Source: Bacteroidia bacterium (GTDB lineage: Bacteria > Bacteroidota > Bacteroidia > J057). Taken from it: a stretch of 64,000 nt of DNA. The stretch covers positions 1 through 64,000 of the forward strand of contig JALEFZ010000004.1 of NCBI GenBank assembly GCA_022760475.1. The letters run 5' to 3'. The stretch's first letter is position 1. Every line of letters begins with the position of its first letter. The notes under the pieces were generated by a model. It worked only from the letters and a program-made list of their open reading frames with translations. It was not told where the DNA came from and ran no database searches. Position numbers and translations under genes: made by a program. Shown here one piece after another: positions 8,075-16,343 of the stretch.

Positions 8075-9895
8075 ATGATATCCAAAAAGGACGAATCGGG
8101 CAATTATAACATTGGCCTGGTCATGGCAGGAGCCGTTACGGCAGGAGCCTTTACAGGCGGGGTGGTAGATTATTTGTTGTCCACCCTTCAACTTTGGACT
8201 CAAAAGCATAAAAAGTCTCCTCAAGAATTCCCTAAGCCAAATGTAAAAATCAACACCATAACTGGTGCATCGGCTGGTAGTATTGCTGCTGCGGTAACTA
8301 TGATGAGTTTGGCTACAAGGCGATTCAGTGTTGTTGAACCTGGAACTGATTCTTTTGATCAAGCTAGCCTTCAATACCACACATGGGTAAATTATGGATT
8401 GGGAGAAAATGGGTCTATTCTGGATAAGCTGTTCGATACACAAGATTTAAAAGAAGACGGCTTGAAATCTCTTTTGAATACCTCGTTCATTGATGACTTA
8501 ATAGAGAGTTTTCAAGAGTTTCTCAAAACGACAACCATTCAGGAATTACCTGATTTTATTGATCCGAATATTGAGATTCTCATGACGCTGAGTAATCTTC
8601 GAGGAATTCCCCTGGATCTGTACTTCACAGAGGGCAATGAAACGGATGTTGCCTACTCAATGACTTACCACAAGGCTTACGCTCATTTTGAATACAACAA
8701 AAAAGATCCCACAGACAAATCTAAGTTGCCACTTTCTTTTGATGATGAAAAACAGGTTTTTGATTTCATGACATGTGCCAGGGCCAGTGGTGCTTTTCCT
8801 GTTGGATTGAGAAGCATACCTATCAGGCACATACCCAAGGATTATATTGAAACAAACCTGAAGAAGATTTTTGGAGAAGAATTAAGTCTGAAACCAAGGA
8901 TAGATGATAATTATGAGTTTTTGGCAGTAGATGGAGGGATGACAAATAATGAGCCCATAGCGGAAGCAATGAAGATTCTTGGTGAAGATAAGAATGAGAA
9001 AAGTAATGTCATCCTTATTGACCCCTTTCCTAACTACATTCGATCAGAAGAGATTAAGAATGAGAGTTATGACGTCAATAAAGATACCTTGGAAGATCTT
9101 ATACCAGAATTATTGGCCACACTAAGAAACCAAACCCTATTTAAAGAACAGGATATAAAGGATCTATTCAAGAAAGATTCATCAACAAAGATGATTTGGC
9201 CGACCCGAAGCAATTCTGCTAGAGAAGCCCTAAGAAATCCAATTGCGACAGGTGCCTTGGGAGGCTTTGCAGGCTTTTTTGATAGGAGTTTCAGGGTTCA
9301 TGACTATATGTTGGGACTTAAAAACTGCCAGAATTTTATTAGATATTATTTCAGTCAGGACGTAAGCGAGGTGAGAGGAAGTTGGAGTGAGGATTTTATT
9401 AATAAGTTCAAATTTCTTGATAAGCATGGAAATGAAAAGGTTCCAATTATTCCTGACTTAAGGATTGACCAGGATTACAGCAGATCAATTGGGTTTATAC
9501 CGAAAATAGAGGAAGACAATGGCTTTCCTGTCTTTCCTCAGGTTAGTCAAAAAGAACTTGTTGAGGGGACTTTAGAACCGCTGATTAGGAAAAGACTAGA
9601 CGTCATTGGAGATATAATTTTGGAGAGACTTGAAAATAGTGAAGGTGAAAATGATGAAATTTCCGAAGAATTAACGCACCCTTACAAAGAAGTCAAACCT
9701 AGGTTAGGTATAATTGCAAGGTGGTTGAATAACATCAAGACCAATCAAGTGGTAAAGGGGGTAAAGAAGGAAATAGTCAAGTTGACCCTGGACAAGATCA
9801 CTTATTTCCTTTATTTCCATGATCTCTTCAATGACAATGACAGTCCTCCTGATACACGAATTGAAAAAAATGAAAGTGAAGAGAAACTAAGTTGA
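8075..9895 (+). CDS. Patatin-like phospholipase
   Basis: 606 residues, no signal peptide. Patatin/RssA-type serine hydrolase: glycine-rich oxyanion segment GLVMAGAVTAGAF (14-26), nucleophile S66 in GASAGS and catalytic aspartate D286 in DGGMTNNEP, i.e. the Ser-Asp dyad is intact. Enzymes of this fold release fatty acids from phospholipids or neutral lipids. The C-terminal 300 residues (from about 300) are charged and not recognisable to me; this makes the protein about twice the length of minimal patatins. The oxyanion stretch has MAGA in place of the usual GGGA/GGGG. Monocistronic, with its own terminator downstream. Confidence 0.85.
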   Translation: MISKKDESGNYNIGLVMAGAVTAGAFTGGVVDYLLSTLQLWTQKHKKSPQEFPKPNVKINTITGASAGSIAAAVTMMSLATRRFSVVEPGTDSFDQASLQYHTWVNYGLGENGSILDKLFDTQDLKEDGLKSLLNTSFIDDLIESFQEFLKTTTIQELPDFIDPNIEILMTLSNLRGIPLDLYFTEGNETDVAYSMTYHKAYAHFEYNKKDPTDKSKLPLSFDDEKQVFDFMTCARASGAFPVGLRSIPIRHIPKDYIETNLKKIFGEELSLKPRIDDNYEFLAVDGGMTNNEPIAEAMKILGEDKNEKSNVILIDPFPNYIRSEEIKNESYDVNKDTLEDLIPELLATLRNQTLFKEQDIKDLFKKDSSTKMIWPTRSNSAREALRNPIATGALGGFAGFFDRSFRVHDYMLGLKNCQNFIRYYFSQDVSEVRGSWSEDFINKFKFLDKHGNEKVPIIPDLRIDQDYSRSIGFIPKIEEDNGFPVFPQVSQKELVEGTLEPLIRKRLDVIGDIILERLENSEGENDEISEELTHPYKEVKPRLGIIARWLNNIKTNQVVKGVKKEIVKLTLDKITYFLYFHDLFNDNDSPPDTRIEKNESEEKLS

Positions 9896-9923
9896 GGTTA
9901 GTGAGCTCCAAACCTAATTCTTG

Positions 9924-9956
9924 CCACACCTTCCAGAAAGGAGGGTGTGGTTTTTT
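9924..9956 (+). terminator. Terminator of the patatin gene
   Basis: Arms CCACACCTTCC (9924-9934) and GGAGGGTGTGG (9940-9950) pair with one wobble around a 5-nt loop and are followed by six T (9951-9956), about 30 bp past the stop codon. The rest of the 200 bp up to the macro gene shows no convincing gene. Confidence 0.85.
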
Positions 9957-10096
9957 AGTGAAATTGCCCAAATTAGGTAGCACATGTAAGAAGTACCTAT
10001 TCCATACACTTGAAGTGTTCCTTTTTCGAACTTGATTTTAATGTCTCGGCATAGCCCTTGCGTCTGACCTTCTTGTGTCAGGAGTGTTTGAATCCA

Positions 10097-10603
10097 TCAA
10101 ACCAGTAATTTCTGGTACAATTCGAAGTTTTCCTGGTCAAAGCAAACAAAAATCACTTCTTCGATGGTTTCAGCTGGGTAGGAGTTTACTTCTCTAATGG
10201 CTATTTCAGCAGCCAGGTCTTTGGGAAAACGATAAATTCCTGTGCTGATATTGGGGAAAGCAATGCTTTTGGCCTTATGGGTTTCAGCTAGCTTTAGAGA
10301 GTTTCGATAACAATTGCCCAAGAGGATTTTTTCATCCTTATATCCCCCATTCCAGACAGGGCCTACGGTATGTATGACCTTTTTGGCTGGGAGTTTTCCC
10401 CCCGTGGTGATGACTGCCTCGCCTGTGGGGCATCCTCCTTGTCTGGCTCGGATTTGCCTGCACTCCTCCAATATGGAAGGGCCGCCAGCTCTGTGAATAG
10501 CTCCGTCTACGCCCCCACCTCCAAGCAAAGATGAATTTGCTGCATTTACTATGGCATCTGCCTCAATTTTGGTGATGTCTCCCTTGACCAAAGAAATTTT
10601 CAT
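10097..10603 (-). CDS. Macro-domain ADP-ribose hydrolase (YmdB-like)
   Basis: 168 residues, a single macro domain. Diagnostic segments are [34 protein letters not shown] (residues 8-41), with the Asn-Ala-Asn-Ser adenine/ribose loop and the [10 protein letters not shown] diphosphate loop, and [12 protein letters not shown] (residues 121-132). MacroD/YmdB enzymes hydrolyse O-acetyl-ADP-ribose and mono-ADP-ribosyl modifications in the cytoplasm. No ADP-ribosyltransferase partner is seen nearby, so a toxin-antitoxin type pairing is not supported. A coding remnant lies directly upstream. Confidence 0.93.
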   Translation of the reverse strand: MKISLVKGDITKIEADAIVNAANSSLLGGGGVDGAIHRAGGPSILEECRQIRARQGGCPTGEAVITTGGKLPAKKVIHTVGPVWNGGYKDEKILLGNCYRNSLKLAETHKAKSIAFPNISTGIYRFPKDLAAEIAIREVNSYPAETIEEVIFVCFDQENFELYQKLLV

Positions 10604-10607
10604 GATG

Positions 10608-10778
10608 CTATAATTGATCTTTTAAGTAGTCGAGCAAGCTAATTTCGGCATCCTTAGGGCCATTGTTCCCAAAATCCAGCGTCAAAAAGCCTCGATGTAG
10701 CACCACTATATCTACATTTTTTTCTTTGGCTTTTGAAAAAACTGACACAAAATTTCCGAATTCAATATGCTCAACTAC
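10608..10778 (-). pseudogene. C-terminal gene remnant upstream of the macro gene
   Basis: The minus strand is open for 57 codons ending at a TAG at 10608-10610, with no ATG; a TAA sits directly upstream. The peptide (VDIVVLHRGFLTLDFGNNG, ending [12 protein letters not shown]) has normal protein composition and beta-alpha alternation and ends 5 bp before the macro start. This looks like the 3' end of a gene whose 5' part was deleted; the best alternative is a 46-residue ORF from a GTG at 10746-10748. I do not recognise the family. Confidence 0.4.
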
Positions 10779-10922
10779 TTAAGCTAATTAATTCACAAAT
10801 AATAGTAGGTAGGAAAAAGAAATAAAATTACTTTCAATTTATTTTGAAAGTATTGAAACATTTATTTTTATTGTGGCGTAAAGTAATTGAATCATGAATG
10901 TAAAACTCTAACAATCAGTACT

Positions 10923-11276
10923 ATGTATCTGACCTGGACGGCTTATGCGATTTACCTGATCTTCGTCATTGGAGTTATTATGAGGGTGGGGAAGGTCATA
11001 CACAAGATTGGAGAGGTTTACTTGAAGTTCTTCTTTCCAGGAGAACATACAGTAGTACAAATCAACAATCTTTTGTTGATCGGCTACTACTTGCTGAACA
11101 TCGGTTATTCAGTTTTTGTATTGACCCTTGGGCATGAGGATTTGACCAGTGGGGTAGGGGTTTTCGAATGGGTTGTGCACAAACTGGCATTCATCCTATT
11201 GGTATTGGGGGTCCTCCATGTTAACAACATGGCTTTGATATACCTCGCACACAAAATGAAAAAAATTAGAGTCTAA
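10923..11276 (+). CDS. Small integral membrane protein, first of a paralogous pair
   Basis: About 117 residues from the chosen ATG (MYLTWTAYAIYLIF); an upstream ATG at 10887 would add a polar stretch before the first membrane helix and is less likely. Three hydrophobic segments are visible (about 3-22, 48-68, 82-103 from this start). The core INNLLLIGYYLLNIGYSVFV matches the same region of the next gene, TNRLFELGFYLLNVGFALYI, so the two are paralogues. Function unknown; the two likely form a membrane heterodimer. Confidence 0.7.
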   Translation: MYLTWTAYAIYLIFVIGVIMRVGKVIHKIGEVYLKFFFPGEHTVVQINNLLLIGYYLLNIGYSVFVLTLGHEDLTSGVGVFEWVVHKLAFILLVLGVLHVNNMALIYLAHKMKKIRV

Positions 11277-11293
11277 CCATTAACGATAAAGAA

Positions 11294-11671
11294 ATGGAAA
11301 ATTTATTAATCGCCTACTTCATCTATCTCCCTGTAGTTCTGTTTTTGACGATCTATGTTTCCAAAACCCTCTTTCGCAACAGCAGGGTATTCATGATGGA
11401 CATTTTCAATGGCAGGGTTGAAATCGCAGACTCCACCAATCGCCTCTTTGAACTGGGATTCTATCTGCTAAATGTGGGCTTTGCCCTCTACATCATGGAA
11501 ATTTATGACTATGGGCATACGCTGTCATTTCAGGAAATGGCAGAGATACTGAGCCAGAAAATCGGAGGATTTGCCATCTACCTTGGTATCATGCTTTTCT
11601 TGAACCTCTTTCTCTTCTTTAGAGGGAAACGCAAGGCCAAGGAAGGCCGCCTAAGGACTAAAACCGCTTAA
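11294..11671 (+). CDS. Small integral membrane protein, second of a paralogous pair
   Basis: 125 residues with three hydrophobic segments (about 4-23, 52-70, 92-110) and a strongly basic tail (RGKRKAKEGRLRTK), which should be cytoplasmic. It shares the N-L-x(3)-G-x-YLLN-x-G core with the gene 17 bp upstream and is evidently in the same operon. A good intrinsic terminator follows. Not assigned to a characterised family. Confidence 0.7.
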   Translation: MENLLIAYFIYLPVVLFLTIYVSKTLFRNSRVFMMDIFNGRVEIADSTNRLFELGFYLLNVGFALYIMEIYDYGHTLSFQEMAEILSQKIGGFAIYLGIMLFLNLFLFFRGKRKAKEGRLRTKTA

Positions 11672-11706
11672 TCTATACAGGCTGTCCAACCATGTTTCCT
11701 AAATGG

Positions 11707-11730
11707 CTCCTGCTTTCGGGCAGGAGTTTT
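11707..11730 (+). terminator. Terminator of the small membrane protein pair
   Basis: CTCCTGC (11707-11713) pairs with GCAGGAG (11720-11726) around TTTCGG and is followed by TTTTATT. The same hairpin may serve the convergent lipoprotein gene that ends at 11729. Confidence 0.75.
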
Positions 11731-12355
11731 ATTCTTCAACAAAAAGCTCTATCTGATCGAAATATGCTCGTCCAGTAGTGCTACGGAGCATTTTGATGAA
11801 TATCCTGATTGTACTGACAGAGGGATCAAGGGAAGTTGTGGTAAGCGAGAATTCAGTCCAACCTCTGGAACCTTTAATTGGGGTCGTATCTTCAAGTTTT
11901 TGTACGTAAATGGGGGTGTCTTTATTTCCATTTGCAAAGCCTTGGATCTCTAGTCCTAAGCCTTCCCCCTCGACCTCTTCTGAACGAATCTTGGCGACTA
12001 GCCTAACTTTTTTACCAGCTTGAGAAATTGATACATCCTGGTAAAGATATGCCAGTGCCGCGGGGTCTACCCAATTAGAGGTAATGCTGACAGCTTTTTG
12101 GCCATCAAGGGCGCTATCTTTCACCATTCTGGTTTCGTAGGTTGGGCCGGTCAATGCATTCCACATCTGTGGGATGGAATCTCCGGTGATTGCGGTATTG
12201 AGAGAATTAATGACAGAAAGCTCAAAACTTCCATTCTGAAGGAGATTTTGAGTATTAAAACTAATTCCCTGGGGAGGCATTATTGGCTCTTCAGGCTCAG
12301 TACATGAATGAATCAAAAAAGGAAATGGCAGCAATAGTATCCAGAGATAACGCAT
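11729..12355 (-). CDS. Lipoprotein with carbohydrate-binding-like beta-sandwich
   Basis: 208 residues. Lipoprotein signal with the acceptor cysteine at 18 (FPFLIHSC). The mature part begins NLLQNGSFELSVIN and ends STIRIFIKMLRSTTGRAYFDQIELFVEE, the usual start and end of a galactose-binding-like/CBM jelly-roll (NGSFE ... AYFDDIxL). It is probably surface- or periplasm-exposed and may bind glycans, but this rests on fold pattern only. Monocistronic. Confidence 0.7.
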   Translation of the reverse strand: MRYLWILLLPFPFLIHSCTEPEEPIMPPQGISFNTQNLLQNGSFELSVINSLNTAITGDSIPQMWNALTGPTYETRMVKDSALDGQKAVSITSNWVDPAALAYLYQDVSISQAGKKVRLVAKIRSEEVEGEGLGLEIQGFANGNKDTPIYVQKLEDTTPIKGSRGWTEFSLTTTSLDPSVSTIRIFIKMLRSTTGRAYFDQIELFVEE

Positions 12356-12442
12356 AAAAGTGTTTGTTTTGGGATATTAACTGTAGGGTTTCTTATTTGT
12401 TAATCCCAAAACAAATCTCTTCCTGGAAGCTCTAAACGAAAT

Positions 12443-12676
12443 CTAGCTGCTGTGCTTTTCTATCCGGGTACTTAGGGCACATGAAGGGCATAGATTGACC
12501 TGAGCTACGATTTGATCTGTAGATGCCGCATATTGGTCAATCCAGGGCCTTTTACTTGGCTCAAATACCTCTGGAAGACCTTTAACGCAGTTTCCGGAAT
12601 GGATTCAGAGGTCAGGTTTCCATATGATGGTTACTTCACCATTGGAGTATTCTTTTATTTTCTTCTCTTCTGCCAT
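12443..12676 (-). pseudogene. YjdI-type (Fer4_19) [4Fe-4S] mono-cluster protein with in-frame TGA at a cysteine position
   Basis: From ATG 12674-12676 the frame reads MAEEKKIKEYSNGEVTIIW-KPDL, then TGA (12605-12607, codon 24), then IHSGNCVKGLPEVFEPSKRP and onward to NLCPSCALSTRIEKHSS and a TAG at 12443-12445. The family (E. coli YjdI and relatives) has Cys at exactly the TGA position: C-x-HSGNCV-x-G. Every other part of the 77-codon protein is intact, including the downstream CPSCAL ligands. Either a single-base nonsense change (TGC/TGT to TGA), a sequencing error, or UGA decoded as selenocysteine. No SelA/SelB/SelC is visible here and only a weak hairpin (GGAA/TTCC, 10-32 nt after the TGA) could act as SECIS. 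It lies 50 bp after proC on the same strand. Confidence 0.75.
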
Positions 12677-12726
12677 GGATAGGAATTTAGTTAGAAATAA
12701 TATAAGGATTTCTACGCTAAAAATTT

Positions 12727-13518
12727 CTAATCCTGGGCAATCTTTTCATATGAGGCTACAATTCCTTTAATGAGAGAAGAACTGAAACCGTTGTGCTCCA
12801 TTTCATTGAGTCCTACGATGGTACAGCCCTTGGGTGTGGTAACCTTGTCAATCTCGCTTTCAGGATGATCTCCGTTTTGAATGAGCAATTCTGAAGCACC
12901 TTTGACCGTTTGCTGGACAATCGCATTGGCGAGTTTCGCACTGAATCCGATCTGTATTCCTCCTTGAACCATGGCCCTCATGAATCTCATGACGTAGGCA
13001 ATGCCACAAGCCCCCAGGATGGTAGCTGCTTCCATGAGTTCTTCATTGATATTCACCACAGAACCGAGGCTCTTGAAGATGGGTTCTACCGTTTCAAAGT
13101 GTTTTTTGCCCAATTCATTTTGGCATATACAGGTAATGGATTCCCTGATGTCTGCTGCGGTATTGGGCATGGCCCGAAAAACTGGCAATTGTTTCCCAAT
13201 GGCCCCTTCGATATCAAAAAGGCTTATGCTGGTAGCTACGGATATGATCAACTGCTTTTCCGGCTGGATAGCATCGCTTAAACCAGAAAGGATTTCCAGA
13301 ATCTGATAAGGTTTTACCGCCAGGATGATAATTTCTGCCTGTTCAATGGCTTTTCTGTTATCACTTAAAACATTGACACCCCTTTCCTTGAGTTCTGTAA
13401 GGCTGGCTGGATTCCTACGTGTTGCATAGATGTTTTGAGGAAGGTAGTTGCCGGAATCTATCATTCCACAAACCAGGGCTTTTCCCAGGTTTCCACATCC
13501 AATAACAGCGATTTTCAT
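12727..13518 (-). CDS. proC: Pyrroline-5-carboxylate reductase
   Basis: 263 residues, the usual length. N-terminal Rossmann fold with MKIAVIGCGNLGKALV (1-16) for NAD(P)H, AVKPYQILEIL near 69-79, and the C-terminal family signature TTPKGCTIVGLNEMEHNG near residue 228-245. It catalyses the last step of proline synthesis, reduction of 1-pyrroline-5-carboxylate. It starts 53 bp after recQ and is followed by the small Fe-S gene, all on the minus strand, so these three may be one transcript; no functional link is obvious. Confidence 0.95.
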   Translation of the reverse strand: MKIAVIGCGNLGKALVCGMIDSGNYLPQNIYATRRNPASLTELKERGVNVLSDNRKAIEQAEIIILAVKPYQILEILSGLSDAIQPEKQLIISVATSISLFDIEGAIGKQLPVFRAMPNTAADIRESITCICQNELGKKHFETVEPIFKSLGSVVNINEELMEAATILGACGIAYVMRFMRAMVQGGIQIGFSAKLANAIVQQTVKGASELLIQNGDHPESEIDKVTTPKGCTIVGLNEMEHNGFSSSLIKGIVASYEKIAQD

Positions 13519-13571
13519 TTCTATGGTTTTTGATTGTCAAATGATGCTTCGTCCCAGATCCAGGCGAGCAA

Positions 13572-15494
13572 TCAGCTGTCAGTCTTTTTGAGTAGCCTGA
13601 TATTGCCTCTTCCATCTGCATGGATCAGTTTTTTGTCGAGCATGTAGCGAAGTACCTTTTCCCTTTGGGCAGGACTCCCGATGTCCAGGTCCTGAATGAT
13701 ATAACGATATGTACTGGAATTCTCCTTTAGGAGTTTTTGTATTTGGTGGAAAATCTCCTTGAATTCCTGATTATTTACCTTTTCTTTTTGCCTACCGATG
13801 CAGACATCGCATTTTCCGCATGGCTGATGATCTTTCTCTCCAAAATAATGTTGAATGATGAGGCTCCTACACAACTTGGTGTTTTCTACATAATTCAGCA
13901 TTTCCTTTAAGCGATCATCTTGCTGAGCTTTAAGGAAGGCATATTTTTCCCAGTTCAACTGCTTGGGATTCAACTGATGCCGGGGCAATAAAAACCTGAT
14001 GGAAGGTTCACCGGAGGCTGGCTTGTATTGGATCAGGTCAAGTTTCTCAAGCCTTTTGAGGTTGTGATGAATTTCGAGAGGTGGGGTTCTCATTTTCCTG
14101 CCCCAGTCATCCAATAAGAACCTGACTTCCTGGCTATAAACTTCCCCTCCAGTATTTCTTAGGAAAAAATCTACAAAATCGGCCAGTCTAGGCTGGTTTT
14201 GCTTGAAGAATATTAATGCTTCTGGACTGGCTATGACCTGTACATAAGAAAAGTCATCTGTATCCTCATTGTAATCCAGCAGATTTTCGTTGTGGAGGAT
14301 TTTTAGGGAGGCATATAGAGAGATGCTTGATTCTCCTGTGTTTGAGGCTAGTTCTCGAATATTGAAGGAATGTACGCTGTCTACTTTGCCTTGGTTAGGA
14401 ACATGGAAGAAGTCGCAAAGCATTTTATAGTGCCTCACCAAAAGTTCCCATGAGGGATATTTGGATTTGCTCCATTTCTGGAGATCTGAAAGATCTACGG
14501 GATTTTTGAAGGAAATTGCCAGGGCTTGTTTGCCATCCCTACCCCCTCTTCCGGCTTCCTGGTAATAGGATTCCAGGTCAAATGGAAGGTTGTGGTGAAT
14601 TACAAATCTTACATCTGGCTTATCAATGCCCATTCCAAATGCATTGGTCGCGCAGACGATCCTGATGTTGTTGTTGAGCCAGGCTTGTTGAATCTCAGAC
14701 CTTTGGGACATCTTGAGGCCTCCATGATAGGCTGCTGCAGAAATTTGTTGCTGTTGTAGAATCTGTGCCAGATGTTCGGTGAGACGCCTGGTACGTGCAT
14801 ATATGATCCCTGTTCCAGTGGTTCTTTTACAAATATCAAGTATCCTTGACCTGATGTTTTCTTCCTCCAAAACAAAGTATCTCAGGTTTTCTCTTTTGAA
14901 ACTCTTGCTAAATACTTTGGCTTCATCAATTTGAAGTTTCTCCAGTATGTCCTGTTTCACCATGGGGGTAGCTGAAGCAGTAAGGGCAATTACTGGTAAA
15001 TTGGGCTTGAGTTCCTTGATATCGGCAATTTTGAGGTAAGCAGGTCGAAAATCATAGCCCCATTGACTGATGCAGTGTGCTTCATCGACAGCGAGCAGGG
15101 AGACATTCATTTTGGGAAGACGTAGGCGAAACATCTCTGAACCAAGTCTTTCGGGAGCAACATAAAGGAACTTATATGCCCCATCCATGGCGGCCTGAAG
15201 GCGACTATCAATTTTGTGGTAATCTAATCCACTATTGATATAAGTAGCTGGAATACCCAGTTGGTTAAGTCGCTCTACCTGATCTTTCATCAGGGCAATC
15301 AAAGGACTGATGACTAGTGTAAGCCCATCGAGGCAAAGTCCTGGAACCTGAAAACAAATAGATTTACCTCCTCCTGTTGGTAATAGGGCCAAGGTATCAT
15401 TGCCTTCTAAGACTGACTGGATGATTTCGTCCTGAGGGGAGCGGAAAGAAGGATATCCCCAATATTGTTGTAAGACCTCTAGGGGACTTTTCAT
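13572..15494 (-). CDS. recQ: RecQ-family ATP-dependent DNA helicase
   Basis: 640 residues. Helicase motif I TGGGKSICFQVP near residue 39-50, motif II DEAHCISQWGYDFR near 137-150, motif VI GRGGRDGK near 315; the RecQ zinc-binding subdomain follows with the Cys set CRSLIIQHYFGE ... CGKCDVC (about 543-570). A winged-helix and a short C-terminal HTH-like segment end the protein; I see no HRDC domain. This 3'-5' helicase works in recombination and fork repair. Bacteroidota often carry more than one RecQ; this shorter form may be the secondary copy. Confidence 0.93.
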   Translation of the reverse strand: MKSPLEVLQQYWGYPSFRSPQDEIIQSVLEGNDTLALLPTGGGKSICFQVPGLCLDGLTLVISPLIALMKDQVERLNQLGIPATYINSGLDYHKIDSRLQAAMDGAYKFLYVAPERLGSEMFRLRLPKMNVSLLAVDEAHCISQWGYDFRPAYLKIADIKELKPNLPVIALTASATPMVKQDILEKLQIDEAKVFSKSFKRENLRYFVLEEENIRSRILDICKRTTGTGIIYARTRRLTEHLAQILQQQQISAAAYHGGLKMSQRSEIQQAWLNNNIRIVCATNAFGMGIDKPDVRFVIHHNLPFDLESYYQEAGRGGRDGKQALAISFKNPVDLSDLQKWSKSKYPSWELLVRHYKMLCDFFHVPNQGKVDSVHSFNIRELASNTGESSISLYASLKILHNENLLDYNEDTDDFSYVQVIASPEALIFFKQNQPRLADFVDFFLRNTGGEVYSQEVRFLLDDWGRKMRTPPLEIHHNLKRLEKLDLIQYKPASGEPSIRFLLPRHQLNPKQLNWEKYAFLKAQQDDRLKEMLNYVENTKLCRSLIIQHYFGEKDHQPCGKCDVCIGRQKEKVNNQEFKEIFHQIQKLLKENSSTYRYIIQDLDIGSPAQREKVLRYMLDKKLIHADGRGNIRLLKKTDS

Positions 15495-15569
15495 GGCTAC
15501 AAAATAAAGGCTTTTGCCTTAAATATGGCCAAATAATTGGAAGAAGGTTATTTCAAATTAAAAAAATAA

Positions 15570-15588
15570 ACCCGACCATTGGCCGGGT
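15570..15588 (-). terminator. Terminator of the response regulator gene
   Basis: ACCCGACC (15570-15577) pairs with GGCCGGGT (15581-15588) with one mismatch and a 3-nt loop; A-rich DNA on the left becomes a T-run after the hairpin on the minus strand, and T-rich DNA on the right gives the same in the other direction. It lies 25 bp past the response regulator stop. Confidence 0.7.
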
Positions 15589-15612
15589 ATTTTTTGTGGT
15601 TTAAGGGAGCAA

Positions 15613-16005
15613 TTAAACGGTAATAGCTTCCAGGTAGCGGGCATTTAGTGGCTTATTCAGGTATTTTTTTACATACCTGCTGCTAGCTGCCCGGTCGATA
15701 TCCTTGGGACTGATTGAAGAAGAGAGCATGATGATTTTACATTTTTCAAGTACAGTTTCAGAAAACTGCTCAAAATCATCTAGAAACTGGAAACCATCCA
15801 TGATGGGCATGTTGATATCCAGGAATACAATCTCAGGAAGGTCAATAGCCTTTTCCTGATTGTCTTTTAGGTAATCCAACGCCTCCTGACCTGTCTGGAA
15901 TACAAGGATTTTTTCAGCAAAAGAATTTGCCTCAATAATTTTCTCGTTGATGATGTTATCAATCTCGTTGTCGTCAACGAGCATTACGCTTTTATACGTG
16001 GCCAT
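15613..16005 (-). CDS. Single-domain response regulator (CheY-like)
   Basis: 130 residues, receiver domain only. Acidic pocket in VMLVDDNEIDN (8-18), phospho-acceptor Asp in VFLDINMPIMDGFQFL near residue 62-64, switch Ser in IIMLSSSISPKD near 95, and conserved Lys in LNKPL near residue 117. The VDDNEIDN-IINEKII opening is typical of Bacteroidota stand-alone receivers that pass phosphoryl groups between hybrid histidine kinases and outputs. No output domain and no kinase gene adjacent. The upstream 338-bp gap (16006-16343) contains only AT-rich DNA and the terminator of the next gene. Confidence 0.88.
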   Translation of the reverse strand: MATYKSVMLVDDNEIDNIINEKIIEANSFAEKILVFQTGQEALDYLKDNQEKAIDLPEIVFLDINMPIMDGFQFLDDFEQFSETVLEKCKIIMLSSSISPKDIDRAASSRYVKKYLNKPLNARYLEAITV

Positions 16006-16247
16006 ATGCTTTAAACCTTAATGATCCTTTTTCTTGTATAAAAATTTAGATTTTTAGCGCCTTTTGCAACTTTGTGGAGGGAGGACGACTTCTCACCTTA
16101 TCCACAGAATGTAAGAAAAGTAAAGTTTTTGTCTTTTTTGCTCTCTGTTGAAAACTTTCTCACCTATTTCTATCTCACCTTCGTCTTATTTGATTCTTGA
16201 TATTACAATGTGAGAATAGTGGATATTTTAAAAGCTAAAACAAATAC

Positions 16248-16280
16248 AGCGCTGATTTACAATCGTGCAAAATCAGCGCT
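16248..16280 (-). terminator. Terminator of the DUF3127 gene
   Basis: AGCGCTGATTT (16248-16258) and AAATCAGCGCT (16270-16280) form a perfect 11-bp stem with an 11-nt loop. On the minus strand it follows the gene stop at 16344 by about 64 nt and runs into TATTTGTTTT. The remaining 16006-16247 shows no gene. Confidence 0.65.
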
Positions 16281-16343
16281 GAGATGTAATGAAGATTTTT
16301 TTTAGTTAGAATTTTCTCGAATTTCTAACAAATTATCCACTTG

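Noticed and set aside
9960-10096. Small minus-strand ORF (HKKVRRKGYAETLKSS...) after the macro gene
   Set aside because: Only about 25 codons, no start, and a stop directly upstream; too little to call a gene.
12605-12607. General reassignment of TGA to an amino acid in this genome
   Set aside because: TGA ends several clear genes in the window, for example the patatin gene (9893-9895) and the 40-residue peptide gene, so the standard bacterial code applies.
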